Assembly: GCF_035704785.1 (NCBI RefSeq)
Contig: NZ_DASSWP010000158.1
Coordinates: forward strand, 1 to 12,720
Length of the DNA stretch: 12,720 bases
Origin: Gracilimonas sp035704785
GTDB taxonomy: Bacteria > Bacteroidota > Rhodothermia > Balneolales > Balneolaceae
Direction: 5' to 3'
The notes beneath the pieces are model-generated. The model worked only from the letters and a program-made list of their open reading frames with translations, ran no database searches and was not told the DNA's origin. Made by a program: the position numbers and the translations under genes. Below are positions 1-6,534 of the stretch, one piece after another. The stretch's first letter is position 1. Each line of letters begins with the position of its first letter.

Positions 1-342
1 ATTGACGGAAATAATGACATTGGCGGACTAGAAGGAGGTTTGTCTCCCATGCAGTTATTATTGGCCGGTATTGGTGGGTGCAGTGCTATTGATGTTATTT
101 CCATACTTGAAAAACAAAAACAAAAGCTAACAGACTTAAAAGTAGAAGTAGACGGCGACCGTCAAAAACTGAAAGCCGGTTATTCTGAATACAAAACCAT
201 ACATATGCATTTCACTTTATCCGGAGAGCTGGATCGTAAAAAAGTTGAAAGGGCACTTGAGCTTTCCATTACCAAGTACTGCTCTGTTTCAAAAGCTTTG
301 GAAAAAGGATCGGAGATTTCTTACGACTACGAAATTATTTAA
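1..342 (+). CDS. OsmC/YhfA-family protein, C-terminal part (5' end outside the window)
   Basis: The reading frame is open from base 1 to the TAA at 340-342 and gives 113 residues, so the start lies upstream. A TTG at 40 is in frame but sits inside the conserved domain and is not the start. The visible part matches the OsmC fold: a SPMQLLLAGIGGCSAIDV stretch with the first conserved Cys (codon 79-81) at the head of the central helix, and a YCSVSKALEK stretch with the second Cys (codon 280-282). In this family the two cysteines form the thiol centre that reduces organic hydroperoxides, in the cytoplasm. The GGCSAIDV wording is closer to the YhfA-like branch, whose substrate is less certain, than to classical OsmC or Ohr. 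Family proteins are about 135-140 residues, so roughly 25 N-terminal residues are missing. The family is clear; the precise substrate is not. Confidence 0.85.
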   Translation: MDGNNDIGGLEGGLSPMQLLLAGIGGCSAIDVISILEKQKQKLTDLKVEVDGDRQKLKAGYSEYKTIHMHFTLSGELDRKKVERALELSITKYCSVSKALEKGSEISYDYEII

Positions 343-425
343 ATGTTATGCGTTGCCGTTGCGCTATCGCTACATAATCATTAAGTTACAGGGATATTAA
401 ATACCAATAAATCAAATAGATACCT

Positions 426-596
426 ATGGCTAAATGTGAGTTATACCAAGACGTTAAAGGCGAATGGAGATGGAGAAGAGTTAATAAAAAAGGTGATATT
501 GAAGCTTTTTCCAGTCAAGGTTTTGAGAAAGAAGAAGACGCCCGTAAAGATGGCAAAGAGTGCAAAGAATGCACCAGTTATCTCCGTAAGTTCTAA
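426..596 (+). CDS. Small DUF1508/YegP-like protein (56 aa)
   Basis: ATG at 426 opens a 56-codon frame ending in TAA at 594-596. An in-frame TAG at 417-419 makes this the only plausible start. The protein begins MAKCELYQDVKGEWRWRRVN and continues with KKGDIEAFSSQGFEKEEDA. The GEWRWR block, the following 'N-x-x-G-[DE]-I' turn, the Ser-rich 'SSQGF' and the helix start 'KEEDARKDG' are the hallmarks of the roughly 50-residue DUF1508 (YegP-type) beta-beta-beta-alpha unit. Bacterial relatives often carry two units; this one has a single unit plus a short tail with a C-x-x-C pair (residues 46 and 49). The function of the family is unknown; it is likely a small cytoplasmic protein. It follows the OsmC gene on the same strand after 83 bases and ends 12 bases before the convergent M28 gene. 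No clear ribosome binding site is visible. An alternative overlapping frame starting with GTG at 436 is a shadow. Confidence 0.75.
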   Translation: MAKCELYQDVKGEWRWRRVNKKGDIEAFSSQGFEKEEDARKDGKECKECTSYLRKF

Positions 597-608
597 CCCA
601 CCCTACAC

Positions 609-1508
609 TTACATTGCATCAAATGCTAAAATAGCATTCAGTATCACTTCAGCAGAATTTTTATAAAAGGTTTGTGGAATCGTTTCAAACTCATCCGTAT
701 GCTGATGGTAATGCTCATGATCTTCCACTCCAAAGTAGATAAATCGCTTTCCTTTTGCATGAAATGCAGCGTGATCGGAGGCATTGGTCCAGTCATCGTA
801 CCCTTGATCGGGGCGGTCATGGCCAAATAACAAGCTGATCTCTCCGGTTTCAATACCTTCAAGAACCGGCTTCAATTCAGGATGATGATAAGTGCCACTG
901 GCATAAAGCTCATTTTTATCATTATTACTTATCATATCCAGATTGATATTCATAACAACTTTATCAAGGAATACAGAATCCTCCACAAACTCTCGTGCGC
1001 CGCGTAAGCCCATTTCCTCGGCATCAAATGCTGCAAATACCAGGGTATGTTCCGGCTGTTCACGACTGAAATAGTCGATATAGGCAAGTAAAGCTGCGGT
1101 TCCTGAAGCGTCATCATCTGCACCGTTATATATCAAACTATCCCGAATACCCAAATGGTCATAGTGGGCAGTAATTACGATCACCGAATCAGTTTTACCG
1201 GCAATCTCCCCTACTACATTAACTCCGGTCATCGTTTCTCCATCACTCCCTGAAAATTCAAACTCATGGGTAAACGATCCCTGAAAAGGGGTTGCACCTT
1301 CCTCCTCAAAACGCTGAACCAGAAATTCCCGGGCCTTCCGATTACCCTCTGTACCGGTTCTACGGCCTTCGAATTCATCTGAGGCTAAAACTTTGAGGTC
1401 TTCAATGAGCTGATCAGTATCTAAAACAGTAACTGAACTTTGTTCCGGAGACGTACAGCCTGCTATAGTGAATAAAAAGGCTGCAAAAAGGATAGATAAC
1501 TTCTTCAT
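609..1508 (-). CDS. M28-family zinc aminopeptidase, lipoprotein
   Basis: This 299-residue exported peptidase probably removes N-terminal residues from peptides outside the cytoplasm. It starts with a lipoprotein signal: MKK, a hydrophobic stretch, then TIAGC with Cys18 as the lipidated residue. The di-zinc site of family M28 can be read in order: HYD (His115, Asp117 as the usual helper), the NGADDDASG loop with the bridging Asp around 131-133, general base Glu164 and ligand Glu165 in DAEEMG, Asp191 in NLDM, and the C-terminal His, best aligned at His268 in the HYHQHTDE segment. All ligands are present, so the enzyme should be active. There is no added PA or C-terminal sorting domain. The gene lies 29 bases downstream of the amidase-family lipoprotein gene on the same strand and is probably co-transcribed with it. 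No good Shine-Dalgarno site precedes the ATG. Substrate preference cannot be told from the sequence. Confidence 0.9.
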   Translation of the reverse strand: MKKLSILFAAFLFTIAGCTSPEQSSVTVLDTDQLIEDLKVLASDEFEGRRTGTEGNRKAREFLVQRFEEEGATPFQGSFTHEFEFSGSDGETMTGVNVVGEIAGKTDSVIVITAHYDHLGIRDSLIYNGADDDASGTAALLAYIDYFSREQPEHTLVFAAFDAEEMGLRGAREFVEDSVFLDKVVMNINLDMISNNDKNELYASGTYHHPELKPVLEGIETGEISLLFGHDRPDQGYDDWTNASDHAAFHAKGKRFIYFGVEDHEHYHQHTDEFETIPQTFYKNSAEVILNAILAFDAM

Positions 1509-1537
1509 ATTTATTTTAATGGATTGAATTATATATG

Positions 1538-2542
1538 TTATTCATCTGTAAAAATATCTTTTGGCATATGCATGCTTACCAGCATATGTGGAACATCCAC
1601 CACTTCAGCAATTTTAAGATCGCCGGCCAAAGAACATAAAGCATAGGCATCTTCACGACTCATTCCCTTTTCTTCTTCAAGGTAATCGATCATAAATCTT
1701 GTGGCTTTTTTAGCTGCTTCATCAATGGTTTCAGCAAAGGCGGTTACTGCATAGTATTCTTCAGTTTCATATTGAGGTTCAGTAATAGCCCTTCCGTCTT
1801 TTATCACTTCTACTTCATAAATAATATTCATGGGAGCTTCAATGGCAGTCCCGCAAACTTCTCCATGCCCCTGTGCTGCATGAGTGTCTCCAATTGAGAA
1901 TAATGCCCCTTCCACAAAAACGGGGAAGTAGATCACAGAACCTTCCGTCATATTCGGATCATCCATATTACCTCCGTTTGCCCGTGGAGGAATGGTTGAA
2001 AGCATTTCATCTGTATCAGGAGCTACTCCCATTACTCCAGGGAATGGCTTGAGTGGAATCTCAATATCTTCTGAAAACTTCGCTGTTTTTCGGTCTTTAC
2101 CCAGTTCAAATGTCTTCAGATAGGGTTCTTCAAATTCATCAGCCAGGAATCCAAAACCGGGAATAATGGCAGTCCATCCCCAATCCCCCATTTCAACTTT
2201 GTGAAGGGTTACTTTAAGAATATCTCCGGGTTCAGCTCCCTCAACAAATACAGGGCCTGTTAAAGGATGAATGGGATCAAAACTAAGGGTTCCCAGATCT
2301 TCTACCGTAGAGTTAATATCCAGTTGGTTTGCAGATGCCTCCTGGGTCGCTACTTTTATAACTGAACCAGACGGAACGGTAAGAACGGGTTCAATAGTGC
2401 TGCTCCAGCGTGCATGAGTCTCTGTATCCGAGATTTCAAAATCATATTCTATTTCTGCCGGTTCATCTTCTTCAACCTGCTGAACACATCCGGAAATAGA
2501 TAGAACTATAAGTGCCGATAGTAAAAATAGTGCCTGTTTCAT
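1538..2542 (-). CDS. Acetamidase/formamidase-family protein, predicted lipoprotein
   Basis: This 334-residue protein belongs to the FmdA/AmdA family, zinc-dependent amidases that release ammonia from short amides such as formamide or acetamide. Family signatures in order: a THARW segment near residues 42-46, HPLTGPVFVEGAEPGD at 92-107, PPRANGGNMD at 185-194 and GDTHAAQGHGEVCGTAIE at 218-235. The last holds the His/Asp/Glu/Cys cluster typical of the active region. Unlike the classical cytoplasmic enzymes, it begins with a lipoprotein signal ending SISGC (Cys19), followed by an acidic linker VQQVEEDEPAEIE, so it should act in the periplasm or on the cell surface. ATG at 2540-2542 is preceded by AAAGGAT, a usable ribosome binding site. 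The M28 peptidase gene follows closely; together they suggest scavenging of nitrogen from peptides or amides. The real substrate is unknown. Confidence 0.85.
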   Translation of the reverse strand: MKQALFLLSALIVLSISGCVQQVEEDEPAEIEYDFEISDTETHARWSSTIEPVLTVPSGSVIKVATQEASANQLDINSTVEDLGTLSFDPIHPLTGPVFVEGAEPGDILKVTLHKVEMGDWGWTAIIPGFGFLADEFEEPYLKTFELGKDRKTAKFSEDIEIPLKPFPGVMGVAPDTDEMLSTIPPRANGGNMDDPNMTEGSVIYFPVFVEGALFSIGDTHAAQGHGEVCGTAIEAPMNIIYEVEVIKDGRAITEPQYETEEYYAVTAFAETIDEAAKKATRFMIDYLEEEKGMSREDAYALCSLAGDLKIAEVVDVPHMLVSMHMPKDIFTDE

Positions 2543-2613
2543 TGCATCCTTTTTTTATTCTTGGGTGTTGTGAAATGTGAGGAGTTCAGGGCAGTTTTAC
2601 AAGTTAACAGATA

Positions 2614-2648
2614 TAAAAAACTCCTGCCCTCAATAGAGAACAGGAGTC
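2614..2648 (-). terminator. Rho-independent terminator of the GAPDH gene
   Basis: Read on the minus strand, ACTCCTG (2647-2641) pairs with CAGGAGT (2626-2620). A short inner CTC/GAG pair in the loop adds stability, and a run of six T follows directly. It lies 30 bases past the GAPDH stop codon and separates GAPDH from the downstream amidase gene. Confidence 0.8.
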
Positions 2649-2677
2649 AGATCTTATTCTAAGAAGTATATGCCAAA

Positions 2678-3679
2678 TCAGACAATTTGAGTAATCAGAT
2701 CAGCAGTACGTGCAGAATAACCTGCTTCGTTATCATACCAGCCGATTATTTTAACCAACTTGCCATCCACTGTTGTCATTTGACTATCGAAGATATTTGA
2801 GTGAGGATTTCCAATAATATCTGTTGAAACCAACTCAACTTCAGAATATTCAAGTATCCCTTTCATTGGACCTTCTGCAGCTGCTTTAAAAGCTGCATTT
2901 ACTTCTTTTTCAGTAGTTTCTTTTTTCACGACAGCCACAAAATCAGTCAATGACCCTGTTACAGTAGGAACGCGAACAGCATTACCATCAAGTTTGCCGT
3001 CCAGGTGTGGAAGTACAAGTCCTACAGCTTTAGCAGCACCTGTTGTTGTGGGCACGATATTTACTGCTGCAGCACGTGCTCTCCGAAGGTCTTTATGTGG
3101 CCCGTCTACTAAAGCCTGATCACCTGTATAAGAGTGAATAGTGGTCATGAAGCCTTTTTCCAGTCCGAATGTATCATCAAGTACTTTTGCCATTGGTGCC
3201 AGGCAATTTGTGGTACAACTTGCATTGGAATAGATCTCAACGTCTTTATTGATCTTTTCGTCATTCACACCTAATACGATAGTTTGGATATCGTCACCTG
3301 AAGCTGGTGCAGAGATGATCACTTTCTTGGCTCCGGCTTTAATATGTTTGCCGGCACTTGCTGAATCACGGAAGAATCCGGTCGATTCAACTACAACTTC
3401 TGCACCCAAATCACCCCATTTCAAGTTAGCGGGATCACGCTCAGCACTTACTTCAAAACTCATTCCATCGATGGTCAGCTTATTTCCGTCAACACTGACA
3501 TCACCGGGATAGGTACCCTGTGCAGAGTCATATTTAAAAAGGTGAGCCAAAGTTTTGGTATCGGTAAGATCGTTTACCCCAACAATTTCAATATTATCCT
3601 TATGATTTGCCAGAATTGAACGGGTCACCATTCTACCTATGCGGCCAAACCCATTGATTCCCACTTTAATTTTTGCCAT
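2678..3679 (-). CDS. gap: Glyceraldehyde-3-phosphate dehydrogenase, type I (NAD-dependent)
   Basis: This cytoplasmic glycolytic enzyme oxidises glyceraldehyde 3-phosphate to 1,3-bisphosphoglycerate. It is full length at 333 residues. The Rossmann start GINGFGRIGR is at 8-17. Asp37 in VNDLTDTKTLAHL, followed by Leu, is the usual mark of NAD rather than NADP preference. The catalytic motif SNASCTTNCL places the active Cys at 155, and His182 in IHSYTGDQ is the general base. The substrate-binding RRARAAAVNIVPTTTGAA loop and the C-terminal WYDNEAGYSAR are intact. The ATG at 3677-3679 has AGGATTAG just upstream. The gene is single, has its own terminator at 2614-2648 and is transcribed divergently from the P5C dehydrogenase gene. 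The NAD-type signature favours a glycolytic role over a gluconeogenic (NADP, GapB-like) one, although the direction in vivo cannot be read from sequence. Confidence 0.98.
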   Translation of the reverse strand: MAKIKVGINGFGRIGRMVTRSILANHKDNIEIVGVNDLTDTKTLAHLFKYDSAQGTYPGDVSVDGNKLTIDGMSFEVSAERDPANLKWGDLGAEVVVESTGFFRDSASAGKHIKAGAKKVIISAPASGDDIQTIVLGVNDEKINKDVEIYSNASCTTNCLAPMAKVLDDTFGLEKGFMTTIHSYTGDQALVDGPHKDLRRARAAAVNIVPTTTGAAKAVGLVLPHLDGKLDGNAVRVPTVTGSLTDFVAVVKKETTEKEVNAAFKAAAEGPMKGILEYSEVELVSTDIIGNPHSNIFDSQMTTVDGKLVKIIGWYDNEAGYSARTADLITQIV

Positions 3680-3779
3680 TTCTAATCCTGTTTTTGATTG
3701 AATTTTTAACGCTTATAATACATTTAGTACAATGTAATAAGTATCTATAAAGTTCTTATGAATTATCCAAAGCTACCAC

Positions 3780-3814
3780 TATAAAGCCCGATATTCAATA
3801 TTCCAGGCTTTATA
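3780..3814. repeat. Inverted repeat in the gap/P5C dehydrogenase divergent region
   Basis: TATAAAGCC (3780-3788) and GGCTTTATA (3806-3814) are perfect 9-base inverted arms around a 17-base spacer. The spacer itself contains the small palindrome ATATTCAATAT. No T-run follows on either strand, so it does not look like a terminator. It may be a protein binding site or a leftover structure. Confidence 0.6.
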
Positions 3815-3819
3815 AGAAT

Positions 3820-3851
3820 AGCACTCACAGAACCTTTGAAATGGGAGTGCT
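3820..3851. promoter_or_regulatory. Inverted repeat overlapping the P5C dehydrogenase promoter (candidate operator)
   Basis: AGCACTC (3820-3826) and GAGTGCT (3845-3851) are perfect 7-base arms around 18 bases. The TTTG at 3835-3838, the proposed -33 element of the downstream gene, sits in the middle. A dimeric regulator bound here would sit on the promoter. Four T follow the right arm, so a weak plus-strand terminator is another reading, but there is no plus-strand gene upstream to terminate. Confidence 0.45.
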
Positions 3852-3867
3852 TTTCTGCGTATCTTTG
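3835..3867 (+). promoter_or_regulatory. Bacteroidota-type promoter candidate for the P5C dehydrogenase gene
   Basis: TTTG at 3835-3838 is followed after 21 bases by TATCTTTG at 3860-3867. This is a full match to the TTTG / TAnnTTTG consensus known for the primary sigma factor of Bacteroidota. Transcription would start near 3873 and leave a leader of about 35 bases before the ATG at 3909. The consensus may not apply unchanged in this lineage. Confidence 0.5.
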
Positions 3868-3908
3868 GAGTATCTATTTAAAATATTTTTCATTCAAAAA
3901 CAGAGAAA

Positions 3909-5525
3909 ATGCCTGACCAAACTTTAGAAAAGTTTAAAAACGAAACTTACCTGGATTTTTCAGATCCCACAAATGACAAAGCCCAAAAACAAGCCCTTGA
4001 AGAAGTTCGATCTAATTTTGGCAAAGAATATGACCTTTACATAAACGGTGAATTCGTGAAAGGAGATGCCGGAACTTTCGAAAGCAAGAACCCATCAAAC
4101 CTGGATGAAACCATTGGTACTTTCCAAATGGCCAGTAAGGAACAAGCTTTCGATGCTTTGGATAAAGCCTGGGATGCTTTTGAAAGCTGGCAACATGTAT
4201 CTGCCCAAAAAAGAGCTGAATATCTTTTTAAAGCAGCCGACATAGTACGCCGACGCAGACTTGAGATCAATGCCTGGATGATCAGTGAAGCAGGGAAAAA
4301 CTACCTGGAAGCTGATGCGGACACCTGTGAGGCCATCGACTTTATCGATTATTACGCTCATGAAGCTCTTCGTATTGCTGACGGAATGGATGTTCTTGAG
4401 GAAACCTGGGGTGATCACAACCGAACCATCTACATGCCTATTGGTGCCGGTGTTTCTATATCACCATGGAATTTCCCATTTGCCATCTTTGTAGGAATGG
4501 CGATCGCACCGATCGCTGTTGGAAATACCGTTGTTGCCAAACCCGCTCCTGATACTCCCAAAATGGGACAACTTTTTGCAGAGATCTTAGACGAAGCAGG
4601 ACTGCCTGCCGGAGTTTTTAATTTTGTAACCGGCGGTGATATTGAGGTAGGAGAAAATCTTGCTAAACATCCAAAAACTCGCTTTATATCCTTTACCGGA
4701 TCAAAAGCTGTTGGACTTCACCTTTCCAAAATTGCAGCGGAAGTACCCGAAGATCAGAAATTCCTGAAACGACTTGTATGTGAGCTCGGTGGTAAAAATG
4801 CTACTGTTGTAGATGAAGATGCCGACCTTGAAGTTGCATCAACTGAGATCGTCAAAGGTGCTTTTGGTTTTCAGGGACAGAAATGCTCAGCAGGTTCTCG
4901 TGTGATCGCTCACGAAAAAATTTATGACGAGCTGCTTGAGAAAGTAACGAAAAAAACCAAAGCCCTTTCTATTGGTAATTCCAAAGAAAACCACATTTCA
5001 GGACCTGTGATCAATCAAAAAGCCGTAGATAAGATCATGAGCTATATTGAGATCGGAAAAAAAGAAGGACGTTTGATGGCCGGCGGTAAGCGTGCTGAAA
5101 CCAAAAACGAAGGCCATTATATTGAGCCAACCGTGTTTGCTGATATTGATGAGAATGACCGAATTGCCCAGGAAGAGATCTTTGGCCCGGTTACAGCATT
5201 CATTAAAGGTAAAGACACGGACGACCTCTTACGTATAGCCAATGGTGTTGATTACGGACTAACCGGAGCTTATTTCTCCAAAGATCCTAAAAAGATCGAC
5301 AAAGCTCTTCGTGAATACCGTGTCGGCAACCTCTACATCAATCGTAAGTGCACAGGAGCTCTTGTTGGAGCACAGCCCTTCGGTGGTTTCAAGCTAAGCG
5401 GAACTGATGCCAAAGCCGGCGGACGTGATTATCTTAAATATTTCTTAGAGCCAAAATCTACCACCCTCCGCCCAACGGATGGAGTAGATTACAATCTGCA
5501 GAAATTTGAATTTGCTGATAAGTAA
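3909..5525 (+). CDS. L-glutamate gamma-semialdehyde (1-pyrroline-5-carboxylate) dehydrogenase
   Basis: This 538-residue aldehyde dehydrogenase superfamily enzyme oxidises glutamate semialdehyde to glutamate, the second step of proline catabolism and a route from arginine/ornithine. It resembles the stand-alone RocA/PutC type, not the fused PutA. The N-terminal part with FGKEYDLYINGEFV (37-50) is typical of that group. Catalytic elements: SPWNFP with Asn188, FTGS at 262-265, the general base Glu292 in CELGGKNA, and nucleophile Cys326 in FGFQGQKCSAGSR, where the QKCSA wording favours P5C dehydrogenase over generic aldehyde dehydrogenases. The C-terminal PFGGFKLSGTDAKAGGRDYL segment is also characteristic. 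No proline dehydrogenase gene is visible nearby, so the pathway partner must lie elsewhere. A promoter candidate and an overlapping inverted repeat lie upstream, and a strong terminator lies downstream, so it is probably transcribed alone. Confidence 0.92.
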   Translation: MPDQTLEKFKNETYLDFSDPTNDKAQKQALEEVRSNFGKEYDLYINGEFVKGDAGTFESKNPSNLDETIGTFQMASKEQAFDALDKAWDAFESWQHVSAQKRAEYLFKAADIVRRRRLEINAWMISEAGKNYLEADADTCEAIDFIDYYAHEALRIADGMDVLEETWGDHNRTIYMPIGAGVSISPWNFPFAIFVGMAIAPIAVGNTVVAKPAPDTPKMGQLFAEILDEAGLPAGVFNFVTGGDIEVGENLAKHPKTRFISFTGSKAVGLHLSKIAAEVPEDQKFLKRLVCELGGKNATVVDEDADLEVASTEIVKGAFGFQGQKCSAGSRVIAHEKIYDELLEKVTKKTKALSIGNSKENHISGPVINQKAVDKIMSYIEIGKKEGRLMAGGKRAETKNEGHYIEPTVFADIDENDRIAQEEIFGPVTAFIKGKDTDDLLRIANGVDYGLTGAYFSKDPKKIDKALREYRVGNLYINRKCTGALVGAQPFGGFKLSGTDAKAGGRDYLKYFLEPKSTTLRPTDGVDYNLQKFEFADK

Positions 5526-5541
5526 TATTCTATATCACATC

Positions 5542-5586
5542 TTAAACAAAAAAAGCCCGGACTCATCTGAGTTCGGGCTTTTTTAT
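5542..5586. terminator. Bidirectional rho-independent terminator
   Basis: GCCCG (5555-5559), one G-T wobble and ACTC (5561-5564) pair with GAGT (5569-5572) and CGGGC (5574-5578) around an ATCT loop. A-runs and T-runs on the two sides give a U-tract in either direction. It ends the P5C dehydrogenase transcript (+) and the ankyrin-protein transcript (-), which converge here. Confidence 0.92.
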
Positions 5587-5648
5587 TCTAATTCTTTTCG
5601 GGAAGTTATTTCATTCAGAAGTACAAAGTAACTCCTGCTGAAATATTT

Positions 5649-6347
5649 TTATTCATCCAGATCTACATCATCAGGGGCGTCATCGTCATCTGCAACCAGC
5701 TCATCAACATCGGGAGTATCATCCAGATCATCATCTTCATCCTCATCCTCCGTTACAGGTGCAACATCCTTCTTGGGTTTTACTTCAGCCTTAGCTCCTG
5801 CCCTTCGTAAGATCAGTGCAATATCTTCCTGCTCATTATCCATGGCTATCATCATGGCGGTATCTCCGTTCTTATCCCGAAGCTTTACATTAGCGCCGTT
5901 TTCTATCAAATATTTAACTACATCTGTATTACCTGCTTTTGCAGCAAGCATTAAAGCGGTGTGGCCCCAGCGTTGCTGTGCATCCACATTGGCTCCCGCT
6001 TCCACCAATAATTTAACGGCTTCAAGATTTCCAACTCTAGCAGCTGCTATCAGTGCCAGGTCTCCGATCTTAGCACCTTTATTCAAAAAGAACTTCAGCA
6101 GCTCAGCATTAGCATTTTCAGCAGCTCTGTTTAAAGCCGTTCCCCCCATTTTTGTCTCTATATTCAGGTCGGCTCCCTCTTCAACCAAAAACTTCACTAC
6201 ATCAGGATGGTTCTTTTCCGTTGCCACTATTAAAGCAGATGCACCACTCTTATTGGTTTCATTGATATCAGATTTTCCTTTAAGGAGCTTCTTTATTTCT
6301 TCTAAATTGCCGGTTTTAGCCGCTTCAATAATTGCTGGTTGATCCAT
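5649..6347 (-). CDS. Ankyrin-repeat protein with acidic C-terminal tail
   Basis: This 232-residue protein has no signal peptide or membrane segment and is built from about six ankyrin repeats, roughly residues 2-31, 34-64, 67-97, 98-124, 127-158 and 160-190. The clearest repeats show the TALxxAAxxGNxxVVKxLIExGA pattern, for example around 130-153. The repeat at 94-124 lacks the usual first turn, and the capping repeats are degenerate. A charged linker of Lys and Ala (about 186-198) leads into a strongly acidic tail, residues 199-232, in which 22 of 34 residues are Asp or Glu. Ankyrin repeats bind partner proteins; no catalytic domain is present. The acidic tail may keep the protein soluble at high salt or compete for a basic surface; both ideas are inference. 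The gene stands alone between a bidirectional terminator and a 187-base leader region containing repeats. Its partner cannot be named. Confidence 0.88.
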   Translation of the reverse strand: MDQPAIIEAAKTGNLEEIKKLLKGKSDINETNKSGASALIVATEKNHPDVVKFLVEEGADLNIETKMGGTALNRAAENANAELLKFFLNKGAKIGDLALIAAARVGNLEAVKLLVEAGANVDAQQRWGHTALMLAAKAGNTDVVKYLIENGANVKLRDKNGDTAMMIAMDNEQEDIALILRRAGAKAEVKPKKDVAPVTEDEDEDDDLDDTPDVDELVADDDDAPDDVDLDE

Positions 6348-6364
6348 AATGCAGTTAATTTTTA

Positions 6365-6395
6365 CCGTTTTTGTTGCCGTGATGATAAAAAACGG
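6365..6395 (-). promoter_or_regulatory. Hairpin in the leader of the ankyrin-repeat gene
   Basis: CCGTTTTT (6365-6372) and AAAAACGG (6388-6395) form a perfect 8-base stem with a 15-base loop. It ends 17 bases before the start codon on the minus strand. In the mRNA it could affect ribosome access or stability. No T-run follows in the transcribed direction, so it is unlikely to be an attenuator. Confidence 0.4.
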
Positions 6396-6429
6396 AACGT
6401 ATATCTCAAACTAATTCTTTCAGAAAAAT

Positions 6430-6472
6430 TATTTAAAATAAGTTCACTCGTTCTCTAAATATTTAAAATAAG
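6430..6472. repeat. Two 13-base direct repeats upstream of the ankyrin-repeat gene
   Basis: TATTTAAAATAAG occurs at 6430-6442 and again at 6460-6472, exactly 30 bases apart (about three helical turns). The pair lies some 85-125 bases upstream of the ankyrin start codon. AT-rich DNA makes chance repeats commoner, but a 13-base identity at that spacing suits paired sites for a regulator. Confidence 0.45.
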
Positions 6473-6534
6473 ATACTAAATCTGATGAGGGTATTTAATT
6501 CTAACTTAGGAGCCTTGGCCGTTGGAAAAGCAAC

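Noticed and set aside
343..425. TTATG/CATAA inverted repeat after the OsmC gene as a terminator
   Set aside because: The arms are only five bases with a long loop and no T-run follows.
436..666. 76-codon plus-strand frame starting with GTG
   Set aside because: It overlaps the DUF1508-like gene in another frame and then runs antisense into the M28 gene; the Lys-rich then Ser-rich product has no family resemblance.
2581..2630. AGGGCAG (2588-2594) complementary to CTGCCCT (2624-2630), a possible alternative pairing to the GAPDH terminator
   Set aside because: On the transcribed strand the second segment lies beyond the T-run, so it would not be made before termination and cannot act as an antiterminator.
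3742..3770. Sigma-70-like promoter for gap (TTGGAT, 17 bases, TAGATA, minus strand)
   Set aside because: Only half of each hexamer matches the consensus, and the region is AT-rich enough to give such matches by chance.
5773..6342. Long (189-codon) plus-strand frame opposite the ankyrin gene
   Set aside because: It is the antisense shadow of regular ankyrin repeats; the periodic Ala/Ser/Pro-rich product mirrors the repeats, and the minus-strand protein is clearly the real one.
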